The notes: a model not told the origin generated them from the sequence alone. 57,848 bases of DNA from an uncultured Candidatus Saccharibacteria bacterium (GCA_947307225.1 CAMZIL010000001.1:284120-341967); one strand, 5' to 3'. Counted from the stretch's first letter, positions 27,269 through 34,624 are shown. Numbers and translations: made by a program.

Positions 27269-28221
27269 TAACGAATCTCCTGTATTGGCATATTGTGTAG
27301 CTTTGAGGTTTTAGTTAGGATGCCATCTTTACTGCCGACGTGCTGAACGACGGAAGTCGAGTTGGCACTGGCGAAGATGAGGGAATCGCGGAAGCTTTTG
27401 CCGTCGGCGTAAGCAGCGAGGAAACCAGAGCCGAAAGCGTCGCCGGCACCGGTGGCGTCTTTGATTTTGACGTCTTCGTAGAGGCCGACGCGGTAGACTT
27501 CCTTGTGGTCCGTAGCGATGGCGCCTTGGTTACCGTCGGTGATAATGACATTCGGGACGTAGTTTTTGAGCTTTGCAAGTAACTCTGTAAGGATATTGCC
27601 GCTGACGATTTTTTGCGCCTCACATTTATTGACGAGGAGAACATCGACGTCAGAGAGAAGGCCGAGAAGCTTGCGAGAATGTTCGAGCTCGAGATTGCCA
27701 GGGTTGAACATAATCTTCGCGCCGAGCGATTTTGCTTTCGTAAAGAATTGGTCGAGCATATCCATGTCGCCGCGGAAGGTGGTGACGTAGGCCCAATCAG
27801 GGTAAATTGTGTCGAGATCGTCTGGATTTAACGCGTCAAAATGCGCGCTAGCGCCACGGCAGGTAAGGATAGTGCGTTCGCCGCTAGGGGCGAGCAAAAC
27901 AACCGAGTAGCCGGTTTGAAGGCGGTTTAGATAAGTAATATAGCTGGTATCGATGCCTTCGTCGTCGAGGAAATTGATGATAGCTTGGCCAGCTGGATCG
28001 TTTGCGATGCAGCCCATAAAGATGGACTCATGGCCATGGCGGGCAAAAGTGGTAGCAGCATTAGTGGCGCCGCCACCGGTACCGAATTTAATCTTGTCGA
28101 TATCTACCTTTGTGCCGAGTTCAATTTGATTGAAAAAGCCACGTTTATTCGTGCCAAAGTCATCATGGTCAATGAGATAAACGTCTTGTAGAGCAGCGCC
28201 GATACTGACGATGCGAGCCAT
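27268..28221 (-). CDS. PfkB-family carbohydrate or nucleoside kinase
   Basis: 317 residues of the ribokinase/PfkB family. The N-terminal GAALQDVYLID, the GGGATNAATTFARHG block (about 45-60) and the C-terminal DATGAGDAFGSGFLAAYADG, with its catalytic Asp, are standard. The start at 28221 shares its A with the stop of rpe (TAATG). An extended reading to 28374 would add an Arg-rich stretch read out of frame from rpe and is rejected. The substrate may be ribose, adenosine or a hexose phosphate. The neighbours suggest a pentose, but this is not proven. Confidence 0.92.
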   Translation of the reverse strand: MARIVSIGAALQDVYLIDHDDFGTNKRGFFNQIELGTKVDIDKIKFGTGGGATNAATTFARHGHESIFMGCIANDPAGQAIINFLDDEGIDTSYITYLNRLQTGYSVVLLAPSGERTILTCRGASAHFDALNPDDLDTIYPDWAYVTTFRGDMDMLDQFFTKAKSLGAKIMFNPGNLELEHSRKLLGLLSDVDVLLVNKCEAQKIVSGNILTELLAKLKNYVPNVIITDGNQGAIATDHKEVYRVGLYEDVKIKDATGAGDAFGSGFLAAYADGKSFRDSLIFASANSTSVVQHVGSKDGILTKTSKLHNMPIQEIR

Positions 28222-28871
28222 TAGATTGGATCCTCTTTTTCGGTTTCGGCCATCAGATCGTTGTAGGCTTTCTGCGGATCGGCGGCTTTCGCGATTGCGC
28301 TGCCGACGTTTAGCACTGTGACGTCGCCGTGGACGATGGTGCGGAGCGTGTCCATATTGATGCCGCCGTCCCAACCGATCTCGATACCGTTATGGATTTC
28401 TTTGATGATAGGGACTTTTTCGAGCAGAAGGAAATCAGCCTCGCCGCCGTATTCGCCCATGTTGCCAGAGAAGATCATGGCATGATCTGCAGCCTCGAGC
28501 ACGGCCTTAATTGAAGGAGGGTAGACGCTTTTGACGATAGCGACACCGACTTTCATGCCGTTTTGCTTGAGGGTTTCGAAGATTGGCAAGAGATCATCCT
28601 TTGCCTCGGCGTGGAAAATGACGAGGTTTGGATGTAGCTTGATGAGGTTTTCGACATGAGCGGCAGGATTGGCCGTCATCATATGGATATCAACCTGCCA
28701 ACCCTTTGGCCACCAACAAGCGGTCTCGCTAATAGTGGTATTAGGGGAGAGCGTGCCATCAGAAATATCGATATGTGCACGTTTAGTGAATGGATGATAC
28801 TTTTGGATAATTTCTTTGTACTCAGTCGGGTTACTCGTGAGTATTGTTGGAGCAACAATGGATATAGCCAT
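28221..28871 (-). CDS. rpe: Ribulose-phosphate 3-epimerase
   Basis: A 216-residue TIM barrel interconverting ribulose 5-phosphate and xylulose 5-phosphate. Visible are APTILTSNP, the metal ligands in HIDISDG and DIHMM, a third ligand in FHAEA, and the phosphate-binding GWDGGIN plus NVGSAI. The family phrase LMTVNPGFGGQ is altered to AMIFSGNMGEYGG, so this is a divergent member and its sugar specificity could differ. It lies one base after rpiB and is coupled to the kinase gene. Confidence 0.85.
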   Translation of the reverse strand: MAISIVAPTILTSNPTEYKEIIQKYHPFTKRAHIDISDGTLSPNTTISETACWWPKGWQVDIHMMTANPAAHVENLIKLHPNLVIFHAEAKDDLLPIFETLKQNGMKVGVAIVKSVYPPSIKAVLEAADHAMIFSGNMGEYGGEADFLLLEKVPIIKEIHNGIEIGWDGGINMDTLRTIVHGDVTVLNVGSAIAKAADPQKAYNDLMAETEKEDPI

Positions 28872-28872
28872 A

Positions 28873-29313
28873 TTATTCCTCGTCTAATTTTCGGCAACGC
28901 CGTTGATATTTTTCGTCTGGAAGGGCTTTGCCGTCCAGAAAACTGTCTAGAATCTCGGAGAAGTAGTCGCGAATGTTGTCTGCGGAGACGCAGAGGACGT
29001 TCGCATTGTTGTGGCCGCGCGCCTCGAAGGCGTCGCTGGCGGTGTTGCAAAGAGCGGCGCGGATGCCTTTGTAGCGATTTGCCTGCATACACATGCCTTG
29101 GCCGGAACCGCAGAGAAGAACGCCGTAAGCTTCTTCGTCTGGGTTGCGGAGGATGGCCTCTGCGACCTTCTTTGCATAATCGTTATAGTCATCCTCGGCG
29201 TCGTATTCGGTGGCGCCAAAATCCGTGTATGGGATTTGTTGGCTAGCGAGCCAGTTGATGACGTCGTTTTTCAGTTGAAAACCGCGATGATCGGCGCCGA
29301 GGTAGATATGCAT
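28873..29313 (-). CDS. rpiB: Ribose-5-phosphate isomerase B
   Basis: A 146-residue RpiB that interconverts ribose 5-phosphate and ribulose 5-phosphate. The N-terminal YLGADHRGFQLK, the active-site CGSGQGMCMQANRYKGIRA and ARGHNNANVLCVSAD are conserved. The start at 29313 gives the standard MHIYLGADHRG beginning; the upstream ATG at 29346 would lie inside gap. It starts one base after the gap stop, so translation is probably coupled. Confidence 0.95.
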   Translation of the reverse strand: MHIYLGADHRGFQLKNDVINWLASQQIPYTDFGATEYDAEDDYNDYAKKVAEAILRNPDEEAYGVLLCGSGQGMCMQANRYKGIRAALCNTASDAFEARGHNNANVLCVSADNIRDYFSEILDSFLDGKALPDEKYQRRCRKLDEE

Positions 29314-29314
29314 A

Positions 29315-30325
29315 CTAGTTTTGACCCATCTTGCCGAAGTCGACACTAAGTTCTACGAGGCGATTGCTGTAGCCCCATTCGTTGTCGTACCATGCGACGA
29401 CCTTGATGAGGTTACCATCAACGACGTCGGTAAGCTTTAGGTCAACGATACAGGAGTGAGCGTTGCCACGGTAATCGATAGAAACGAGTTCTTCGTCGGT
29501 AGCAGCGAGAATACCCTGATAGTAATCCTGACCAGCAGCGCGGCGGAAGATATCGTTGATTTCCTCTACGCTAGTTGGGCGCTTGGAGATGGCGGTGATA
29601 TCCGAAAGGGAAACGACTGGGGTCGGGACGCGTACGGAAAGACCGTTGAATTTGCCCTGAAGGCTTGGAATACATTTTGCGGCAGCTTTGCTGGCGCCGG
29701 TGGTCGTAGGAACGATGTTTTCGGCAGCAGCGCGAGCTTCGCGGATATCCTTGGCTGGAGCATCCTGAAGCTTTTGGCTAGCGGTGTAGCTGTGAACGGT
29801 GGTCATCATGGCCTTTTCGATACCGAGGTTATCCTCGAGGACCTTCATGACTGGTGCGATACAGTTGGTAGTACAAGAAGCGTTAGAAATGATTTGATCG
29901 TCAGCAGTGATATCGTCTTCGTTGACGCCGAGAACGATGGTCTTTGCGCCTTCGCCCTTAGCTGGAGCAGAGATGACAACTTTCTTTGCGCCGGCATCGA
30001 TATGTGCGCGAGCCTTGGCAGGATCAGTGAAGAGACCAGTGGATTCGATAACGACATCGATACCCATTTCGCCCCATGGGAGGTTGGATGGCTCTTTTTC
30101 TGCGAGAACGCGGACCTTTTTGCCATCGACGATGATATTTTCGTCGTCAAACTCAACATTGTGGCCATAGGTGCCATAGTTGGAGTCGTACTTTAATAGA
30201 TGTGCAAGGGTCTTAGCGTCAGTAAGGTCGTTGATAGCTACAATCTCTGCATCGCTACGTTCAAATGCGATTTTGAAAGCGTTGCGGCCGATGCGCCCAA
30301 ACCCGTTGATTGCAATTTTGACCAT
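29315..30325 (-). CDS. gap: Glyceraldehyde-3-phosphate dehydrogenase, type I
   Basis: The glycolytic enzyme, 336 residues. The NAD-binding INGFGRIGRNAFK, the catalytic-cysteine block SNASCTTNCIAP (about 150) and the C-terminal WYDNEWGYSNRLV are present. It heads the operon gap-rpiB-rpe-pfkB-LOG. The start has GGAG in a leader of about 35 nt downstream of a TATAAT at 30368-30373 (minus strand). Phosphoglycerate kinase, often next to gap, is absent here. Confidence 0.98.
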   Translation of the reverse strand: MVKIAINGFGRIGRNAFKIAFERSDAEIVAINDLTDAKTLAHLLKYDSNYGTYGHNVEFDDENIIVDGKKVRVLAEKEPSNLPWGEMGIDVVIESTGLFTDPAKARAHIDAGAKKVVISAPAKGEGAKTIVLGVNEDDITADDQIISNASCTTNCIAPVMKVLEDNLGIEKAMMTTVHSYTASQKLQDAPAKDIREARAAAENIVPTTTGASKAAAKCIPSLQGKFNGLSVRVPTPVVSLSDITAISKRPTSVEEINDIFRRAAGQDYYQGILAATDEELVSIDYRGNAHSCIVDLKLTDVVDGNLIKVVAWYDNEWGYSNRLVELSVDFGKMGQN

Positions 30326-30367
30326 TTGGTTTTTTCTCCTATATAGATCTAGATTTTACTTATGCTT

Positions 30368-30394
30368 ATTATATCATATCCGTTGTTGTATAAT
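30368..30394. promoter_or_regulatory. Back-to-back promoters of gap and ppa
   Basis: A minus-strand TATAAT at 30368-30373 drives gap. A plus-strand extended box TGTATAAT (TATAAT at 30389-30394) drives ppa. The -10 boxes are 15 bp apart, so polymerase binding at one would block the other. Confidence 0.65.
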
Positions 30395-30418
30395 AGGGGA
30401 AACGAAAGGAGTTTTTTA

Positions 30419-30952
30419 ATGGCAGATTTTAATCAGGTTTTGAATCCGGGTGAGTACAAAGAAGGCACGATTAACGTCGTTATCGAAATCCCAACCGGCA
30501 GCAACCACAAGATTGAGTGGGATCGCAAGCGTGCATGTTTTATGCTCGATCGTATTGAGCCAATCGCATTTGCAAAGCCTTGCAATTACGGTTTCATTCC
30601 ACAGACGATTGATGAGGATGGCGATGAGCTCGACGTTCTCGTTGTAACCGATCAGCCACTTACGACTGGTATTTACCTCAAGGCTCGCGTTCTCGGCGTG
30701 ATGAAGTTCGAGGATGACGGCGAGGTTGATGACAAGATTATTGCCGTCGTTGATGATGACCGTAACAATGGTGACGCTTATAAGACGCTCGAAGATTTGC
30801 CAAAGCGCTGGTTCGAGCAGGTCGAATTCCACTTCAACCACTACAAGGATCTCAAGAAACCTGGCACGACTCACGTAAAAGGTTTCTTTGGCCTCGAGGA
30901 TGCACAGAAGGTCATCGAGGACGCAATCGCTCGCTGGCAGAAGCAAAACTAA
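30419..30952 (+). CDS. ppa: Inorganic pyrophosphatase (family I)
   Basis: A 177-residue soluble pyrophosphatase that hydrolyses PPi and so pulls biosynthetic reactions forward. IEIPTGSNHKIEWD, CNYGFIPQT and the metal site DGDELDVLVV (normally DGDPLDV) are visible, as are KRWFEQVEFHFNHYKDL and the basic positions of the family. The start at 30419 has AAAGGAG 9 nt upstream. It is divergent from gap and ends at a strong terminator. Confidence 0.97.
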   Translation: MADFNQVLNPGEYKEGTINVVIEIPTGSNHKIEWDRKRACFMLDRIEPIAFAKPCNYGFIPQTIDEDGDELDVLVVTDQPLTTGIYLKARVLGVMKFEDDGEVDDKIIAVVDDDRNNGDAYKTLEDLPKRWFEQVEFHFNHYKDLKKPGTTHVKGFFGLEDAQKVIEDAIARWQKQN

Positions 30953-30963
30953 TAAGATCTCTT

Positions 30964-30997
30964 AAAAAGAATCCGCGTCTAAGCGGATTCTTTTTTG
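30964..30997 (+). terminator. Intrinsic terminator of ppa
   Basis: AAGAATCCGC pairs with GCGGATTCTT around a 6-nt loop and is followed by a T run. Confidence 0.9.
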
Positions 30998-31157
30998 TGC
31001 ATAAATGCGCCGTGCTGCTCCGGTTAGGCCTTGCATTATTTAACGACGACGCATGCGGAGGACCGCATAGAGAGCATAGCTTATAGAGGGCTGGTCTAGA
31101 AGCATGAGCACGAAATTATCCCTGTTGCTCGGATTGTCTAGATGCTATAATTAAATT
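30998..31157. other. Non-coding stretch with hairpins and a 13-nt repeat
   Basis: No open reading frame is convincing here. It contains GCTCCGGTTAGGC (31017-31029), repeated exactly at 31251-31263 inside the structured RNA. A perfect hairpin ATGCGG-AGGA-CCGCAT lies at 31053-31068, and CATGCGG recurs at 31300-31306. It may be a decayed or second copy of the RNA downstream. The promoter of that RNA lies at its right end (TATAAT 31146-31151). Confidence 0.5.
31146..31151 (+). promoter_or_regulatory. -10 box of the structured RNA
   Basis: TGCTATAAT has TATAAT at 31146-31151. Its expected start, about 7 nt later, coincides with the first base of the long RNA helix. A TGTTGC 17 bp upstream is a weak -35 box. 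Confidence 0.6.
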
Positions 31158-31384
31158 GTCTTAAATCAATTTAATAATTTGCACTTAGGCTACAATTCTG
31201 CACTCGCGGAAGCGTTTTTGAAACAACCCGTAAATCCGGGGAGGATCATCGCTCCGGTTAGGCTGTTTCAGTCTAAGTGCAGAAATTGATTTAAGACATC
31301 ATGCGGTGTATTGTCCCCGGATTCATGATGTAACCGGTATTATATTTAGAACAAGACATCGCAAGGTGTCTTATTTTCTTTTTT
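31157..31384 (+). ncRNA. Structured RNA ending in an intrinsic terminator (leader or sRNA), unknown family
   Basis: The 5' end forms a perfect 16-bp helix (31157-31172 with 31283-31298). After an asymmetric loop a 12-bp helix follows (31180-31191 with 31270-31281, one G-U). Inside are a CGC-GGAA-GCG hairpin, a GAAACA/TGTTTC stem and a CCCG/CGGG stem. A second hairpin pairs ACATCATG (31296-31303) with CATGATGT (31324-31331). The third is a terminator, AAGACATC-GCAA-GGTGTCTT (31353-31372), with a T-rich tail to 31384. AAGACATC occurs twice, so the terminator arm has an alternative partner, as in an attenuator. The methylase reading frame begins about 30 nt later. It does not match tmRNA, RNase P RNA or SRP RNA as I know them. 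Confidence 0.6.
31353..31384 (+). terminator. Terminator or attenuator before the methylase gene
   Basis: An 8-bp stem with a GCAA tetraloop (31353-31372) is followed by ATTTTCTTTTTT. It ends the structured RNA and stands between the only visible promoter and the methylase gene. Confidence 0.85.
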
Positions 31385-31388
31385 AGGA

Positions 31389-31420
31389 TTGTGGCGCTAG
31401 GGGTTAGGAGGCGCCATAGC
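31389..31420 (+). repeat. Left copy of an imperfect direct repeat flanking the defence island
   Basis: TTGTGGCGCTAG (31389-31400), then GCCATAGCCG (31413-31422), resembles TTGTAGCGCTAG and GCCATAACCG at 34540-34564. The first block matches 11 of 12. This copy also folds into the GGCGC/GCGCC hairpin around the methylase ribosome binding site. Confidence 0.45.
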
Positions 31421-32555
31421 CGATAATAAAAGCCTTTCAAGGGCAAAAGTTGCAAAACAAGATGAATACTATACTCGCATAGAGGACATCGAAAACGAGT
31501 TGCGCCACTATAAGCACCACTTTAAGGATAAGGTTGTATTTTGCAATTGCGATGACCCATTTGAGAGTAATTTTTTCAAATATTTTGCAATCAACTTCAA
31601 TCATTTAGGGCTCAAAAAATTAATATGTACATGTTACGCTGGTTCGCCAGTTAGTTACACGGAGTTCAATGACTTACCATTGTTTCATAAAAATGAAAAA
31701 TTGCCCTACAAAATCGAAATTACAGAAGTACCTGATTTGAATGGTGACGGAGCGACAGACTTATCGGATATTGAGCTTCTTTTAAAGAGTGATAATAACA
31801 ATCTCACTATATTGGATGGTGACGGCGATTTTAGAAGCGAAGAATCGGTAGCGTTTTTAAAAGAATCTGACATAGTAGTTACGAATCCGCCATTTAGTCT
31901 CTTTAGGGAATATATTGTTCAATTAATTGAAAATAATAAGAAGTTTTTAATAATTGGGAATCCGAATGCACTTCACTATAAAGAAGTATTTCCTTTAGTT
32001 AAAGATAACAAGATATGGGTCGGTCACAAATCAATGAGTTCGGACATGCTTTTTAACGTGAGTGAAGAATTCGGTAATTGGCTAGTTGCGAATAAAAAAC
32101 AAGGGAGCGGTTATCGTATTATTGACGGCGAAATAAAAGGTCGCGCACAAGCTATATGGTATACAAATTTAGACATAGAAAAACGTCATGAGAATCTGAT
32201 ATTGTATAAAAATTATAATCCAATTGAATATCCTAAATTTGACAATTTTGACGCTATTAACGTAAATAAGGTGAGCGATATACCGCGTGATTATGATGGG
32301 TATATAGGAGTGCCAGATAGTTTTATGGACTCATATAATCCGAATCAATTTGAAATACTAGGACGAAGCGGGGACACTGATTGGGTATTTAACGAATGCA
32401 CGTTCTTCACTCCGCCGCCAGAAGATCGAATAGCCTTTTATAAAAAGTATAACCGAACATGGCGATTGCAGAACGTATATCTGCTCGACGAAAACCAATT
32501 GCCGGTAATAGTTTACTCACGTTTATTTATAAAAAGGAGAACCCATGAAAATTGA
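31416..32555 (+). CDS. EcoRI-type adenine-specific DNA methyltransferase, apparent AUA start
   Basis: The product resembles M.EcoRI (DNA N6-adenine methylase) along its length: DIENEL, HFKDKVVFCNCDDP, SNFFKYF, LDGDGDFRSEES, the catalytic VVTNPPFSLFREY and YPKFDNFDAINVNK. The homologous N-terminus (NKSLSRAKVAKQDEYYTRIE) is encoded in frame from 31419, yet no ATG, GTG or TTG exists between the TAG at 31398 and the TTG at 31500. AGGAGG at 31406-31411 lies 4 nt before ATA at 31416, the position expected for the start. Starting at TTG 31500 would remove 28 conserved residues. The gene is much richer in A and T than its neighbours, which suggests transfer. It overlaps the DUF262 gene by 11 nt. Its target sequence is unknown. 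Confidence 0.85.
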   Translation: MADNKSLSRAKVAKQDEYYTRIEDIENELRHYKHHFKDKVVFCNCDDPFESNFFKYFAINFNHLGLKKLICTCYAGSPVSYTEFNDLPLFHKNEKLPYKIEITEVPDLNGDGATDLSDIELLLKSDNNNLTILDGDGDFRSEESVAFLKESDIVVTNPPFSLFREYIVQLIENNKKFLIIGNPNALHYKEVFPLVKDNKIWVGHKSMSSDMLFNVSEEFGNWLVANKKQGSGYRIIDGEIKGRAQAIWYTNLDIEKRHENLILYKNYNPIEYPKFDNFDAINVNKVSDIPRDYDGYIGVPDSFMDSYNPNQFEILGRSGDTDWVFNECTFFTPPPEDRIAFYKKYNRTWRLQNVYLLDENQLPVIVYSRLFIKRRTHEN

Positions 32556-33627
32556 GCTTCATCAAATTAAAATTAAAGATGTCTTTGATGGCTATCGTGA
32601 CAGCGATGAAGAGGGCGTGGTTGGCTATGGCGGTAAATTAGATATTCGTCCAAAATATCAGCGCGAATTTGTCTATAAAGATGCTCAGAGAAATGCGGTG
32701 ATTGATACGATTCGCAAAGAATTTCCGTTAAATGTGATGTATTGGTCGCACAAGGATGATGGTACTTATGAAATCCTTGACGGTCAACAGAGAACTGTTT
32801 CATTCTGCCGTTATATGCAGGGTGATTTCTCCATAGATAATAAGTATTTTCATAGTTTAACTGCCGATGAACGTGAGCAAATTGAAAATTACGATCTCTA
32901 TATCTATATTTGCGACGGTACGGAGAGTGAGAAGCTGGAATGGTTTAAGACCATTAATATTGCAGGCGAGAAGTTGACTGACCAGGAACTTCGTAATGCG
33001 GTTTACGCTGGTTCGTGGACAACTGATGCGAAACGCCACTTTAGTAAAACTGGTTGTGCGGCATATGGCCTAGCAGAGAAGTATATGAATGGCACGCCAA
33101 TCCGCCAGGATTATCTTGAATCGGCTTTGAAATGGATTTCTGGTGGCGAGATTGACGAGTATATGTCAAAGCACCAGCATGACGAGAATGCATCTGAGTT
33201 GTGGCAATATTTCCAGACCGTGATTGCCTGGGTACAAATGTTGTTCCCAAATTACAGGAAGGAAATGAAGGGGTTGGAATGGGGCGAATTCTATAACAGA
33301 TACCACAACAATTCTTATGATGCGCAGAAGATGGAGCAAGAAATTGTTCGATTAATGCAGGACGAAGACGTGACGGCGAAGAAGGGAATTTATCAATATC
33401 TTCTTTGCGGCGATGAGCGCTATTTGAGTATTCGCGCATTTACGGACAACATGAAGCGCGAGGCTTATGAACGACAGAATGGTATCTGCGCGAATTGTGG
33501 TGAGCATTTCGAAATTGGCGAAATGGAAGCGGATCATATTACGCCTTGGAGTCAGGGCGGCAAGACGCTTGCTGAGAACTGCCAGATGCTTTGCCGCGAT
33601 TGTAATCGCAGGAAGAGCGATAAATAA
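32545..33627 (+). CDS. DUF262-HNH nuclease
   Basis: A 360-residue protein. The N-terminal DUF262 domain has the ParB/Srx-like motif ILDGQQRT (about 77-84) that in GmrSD-type systems binds and hydrolyses nucleotide. The C-terminal HNH nuclease (about 305-358) shows CANCGEHF, EADHITPWSQGG, and NCQMLCRDCNRRKSDK with a zinc-binding four-cysteine set. Single-chain proteins of this design act in restriction, in several cases against modified DNA. It starts inside the end of the methylase gene with AAGGAG 6 nt upstream, so the two are coupled. Codon use is closer to the host than that of the methylase. Whether it needs the methylase as antidote is not certain. Confidence 0.87.
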   Translation: MKIELHQIKIKDVFDGYRDSDEEGVVGYGGKLDIRPKYQREFVYKDAQRNAVIDTIRKEFPLNVMYWSHKDDGTYEILDGQQRTVSFCRYMQGDFSIDNKYFHSLTADEREQIENYDLYIYICDGTESEKLEWFKTINIAGEKLTDQELRNAVYAGSWTTDAKRHFSKTGCAAYGLAEKYMNGTPIRQDYLESALKWISGGEIDEYMSKHQHDENASELWQYFQTVIAWVQMLFPNYRKEMKGLEWGEFYNRYHNNSYDAQKMEQEIVRLMQDEDVTAKKGIYQYLLCGDERYLSIRAFTDNMKREAYERQNGICANCGEHFEIGEMEADHITPWSQGGKTLAENCQMLCRDCNRRKSDK

Positions 33628-33638
33628 GGAGGATATAT

Positions 33639-34535
33639 ATGGCATTTTCTGATTTAAAAACTATGGAAAAGGAAGCAGCTTTAACAAAGCTTGCGCTAAA
33701 GACGCTACAGGAACTTGGCGGACAGGCAAATCGCCAAGATATTCGTGAGAAGATTCTTGATTCAGATGAGGAAATTGCTGAATACGAGAAAATATCCAAG
33801 GTGAGCAAAAGGACGGGTGCAGTTTGGAAGCCGTTTAACTGGAATTTTAATTTTGCATTCAAAAATTTGCAGATTGCTGGCTTTGTCGAATATTCGAGAG
33901 GTAGTCAAATTGTGACGTTGACCGAGAAGGGTATCAACGCGGACATCAAAAACCTTGATGTTGAACGAGATATTTTCCCGCTTTGTAATGAATTTTGGGA
34001 GAAGCAAAAAGCCGAAGGGAAGAGCCGCAAAAAGAACGACGAGGAAGATGAGGGCGAAGCCGAGGGCGTTAGCGAATATGACGAGGAGTTTAAAGATAAA
34101 CTCCTTGGCGCGATTGCCAAAATGTCTCCAGCGAAATTCGAAATGTTCTCGCGCGCGCTTCTAAATAAGATGGGTATTGAGTTCACGGAAATAGGTACTC
34201 AGCTAAGTAATGATGGTGGCATTGACGGCTATGGCTATTGTCGAACTGATGATTTTCGCACTTCGCGCGTCGTGATTCAGTGCAAACGTTGGCAGGGCAG
34301 CATCGGTGCGCCGGAAATTAATGGTTTTCTCGGTGCGATGAATCGTTTCCAGGCTGATTACGGCGTATTTATCACGAATTCGCGCTTTACGCCAGCTGCG
34401 CGTGAGGCAGCCCGAGCTGGTACGCCGATTACTCTTATTGATGGCGACGACCTCGTTCGGTTAGTGAAGAAATATGAGCTTTATGTCTATCCAGTTCAAA
34501 CCTACGAACTCGATAGTTTTTATGACATCGAGTAA
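33639..34535 (+). CDS. mrr: Mrr-type restriction endonuclease
   Basis: A 298-residue protein with an N-terminal winged helix (about 12-105, the Mrr_N type), an acidic Lys/Glu linker (about 120-145) and an Mrr catalytic domain (about 165-285). The nuclease core shows NDGGIDGYG and VIQCKRW, corresponding to the D-QxK motif of PD-(D/E)xK enzymes. Mrr of E. coli cuts DNA with methylated A or C. It has a GGAGG ribosome binding site and starts 11 nt after the DUF262-HNH gene, so the three genes form one unit. Codon use is host-like. Confidence 0.93.
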   Translation: MAFSDLKTMEKEAALTKLALKTLQELGGQANRQDIREKILDSDEEIAEYEKISKVSKRTGAVWKPFNWNFNFAFKNLQIAGFVEYSRGSQIVTLTEKGINADIKNLDVERDIFPLCNEFWEKQKAEGKSRKKNDEEDEGEAEGVSEYDEEFKDKLLGAIAKMSPAKFEMFSRALLNKMGIEFTEIGTQLSNDGGIDGYGYCRTDDFRTSRVVIQCKRWQGSIGAPEINGFLGAMNRFQADYGVFITNSRFTPAAREAARAGTPITLIDGDDLVRLVKKYELYVYPVQTYELDSFYDIE

Positions 34536-34539
34536 ACAA

Positions 34540-34564
34540 TTGTAGCGCTAGTGAAGCCATAACC
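34540..34564 (+). repeat. Right copy of an imperfect direct repeat flanking the defence island
   Basis: TTGTAGCGCTAG, then GCCATAACCG, matches the block at 31389-31422 with small differences and a shorter spacer. Together they bracket the methylase, DUF262-HNH and Mrr genes. Confidence 0.45.
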
Positions 34565-34583
34565 GCAAAACGATATAAATCTG

Positions 34584-34589
34584 ATATAC
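34584..34589 (+). promoter_or_regulatory. -10 box of the SPFH operon
   Basis: TGATATACT is an extended -10 box (TATACT 34584-34589). The leader is about 30 nt and contains AAGGAGG at 34607-34613. Confidence 0.6.
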
Positions 34590-34624
34590 TAGAGTCATAG
34601 AAACTTTAAGGAGGAAATCCCAGA

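Noticed and set aside
28222-28374. N-terminal extension of the PfkB kinase to 28374
   Set aside because: It reads an Arg-rich shadow of rpe. The ATG at 28221 gives the standard family start and a TAATG junction.
31017-31263. GTTAGGC strings read as integron attC core sites
   Set aside because: They match the loose core pattern, but no paired partner core in correct orientation and no integrase gene are present.
31157-31384. Assigning the structured RNA as 6S RNA, tmRNA, SRP RNA or RNase P RNA
   Set aside because: The tRNA-like ends and tag frame of tmRNA, the SRP core loop and the RNase P conserved blocks are not seen. A central bubble as in 6S RNA is not convincing.
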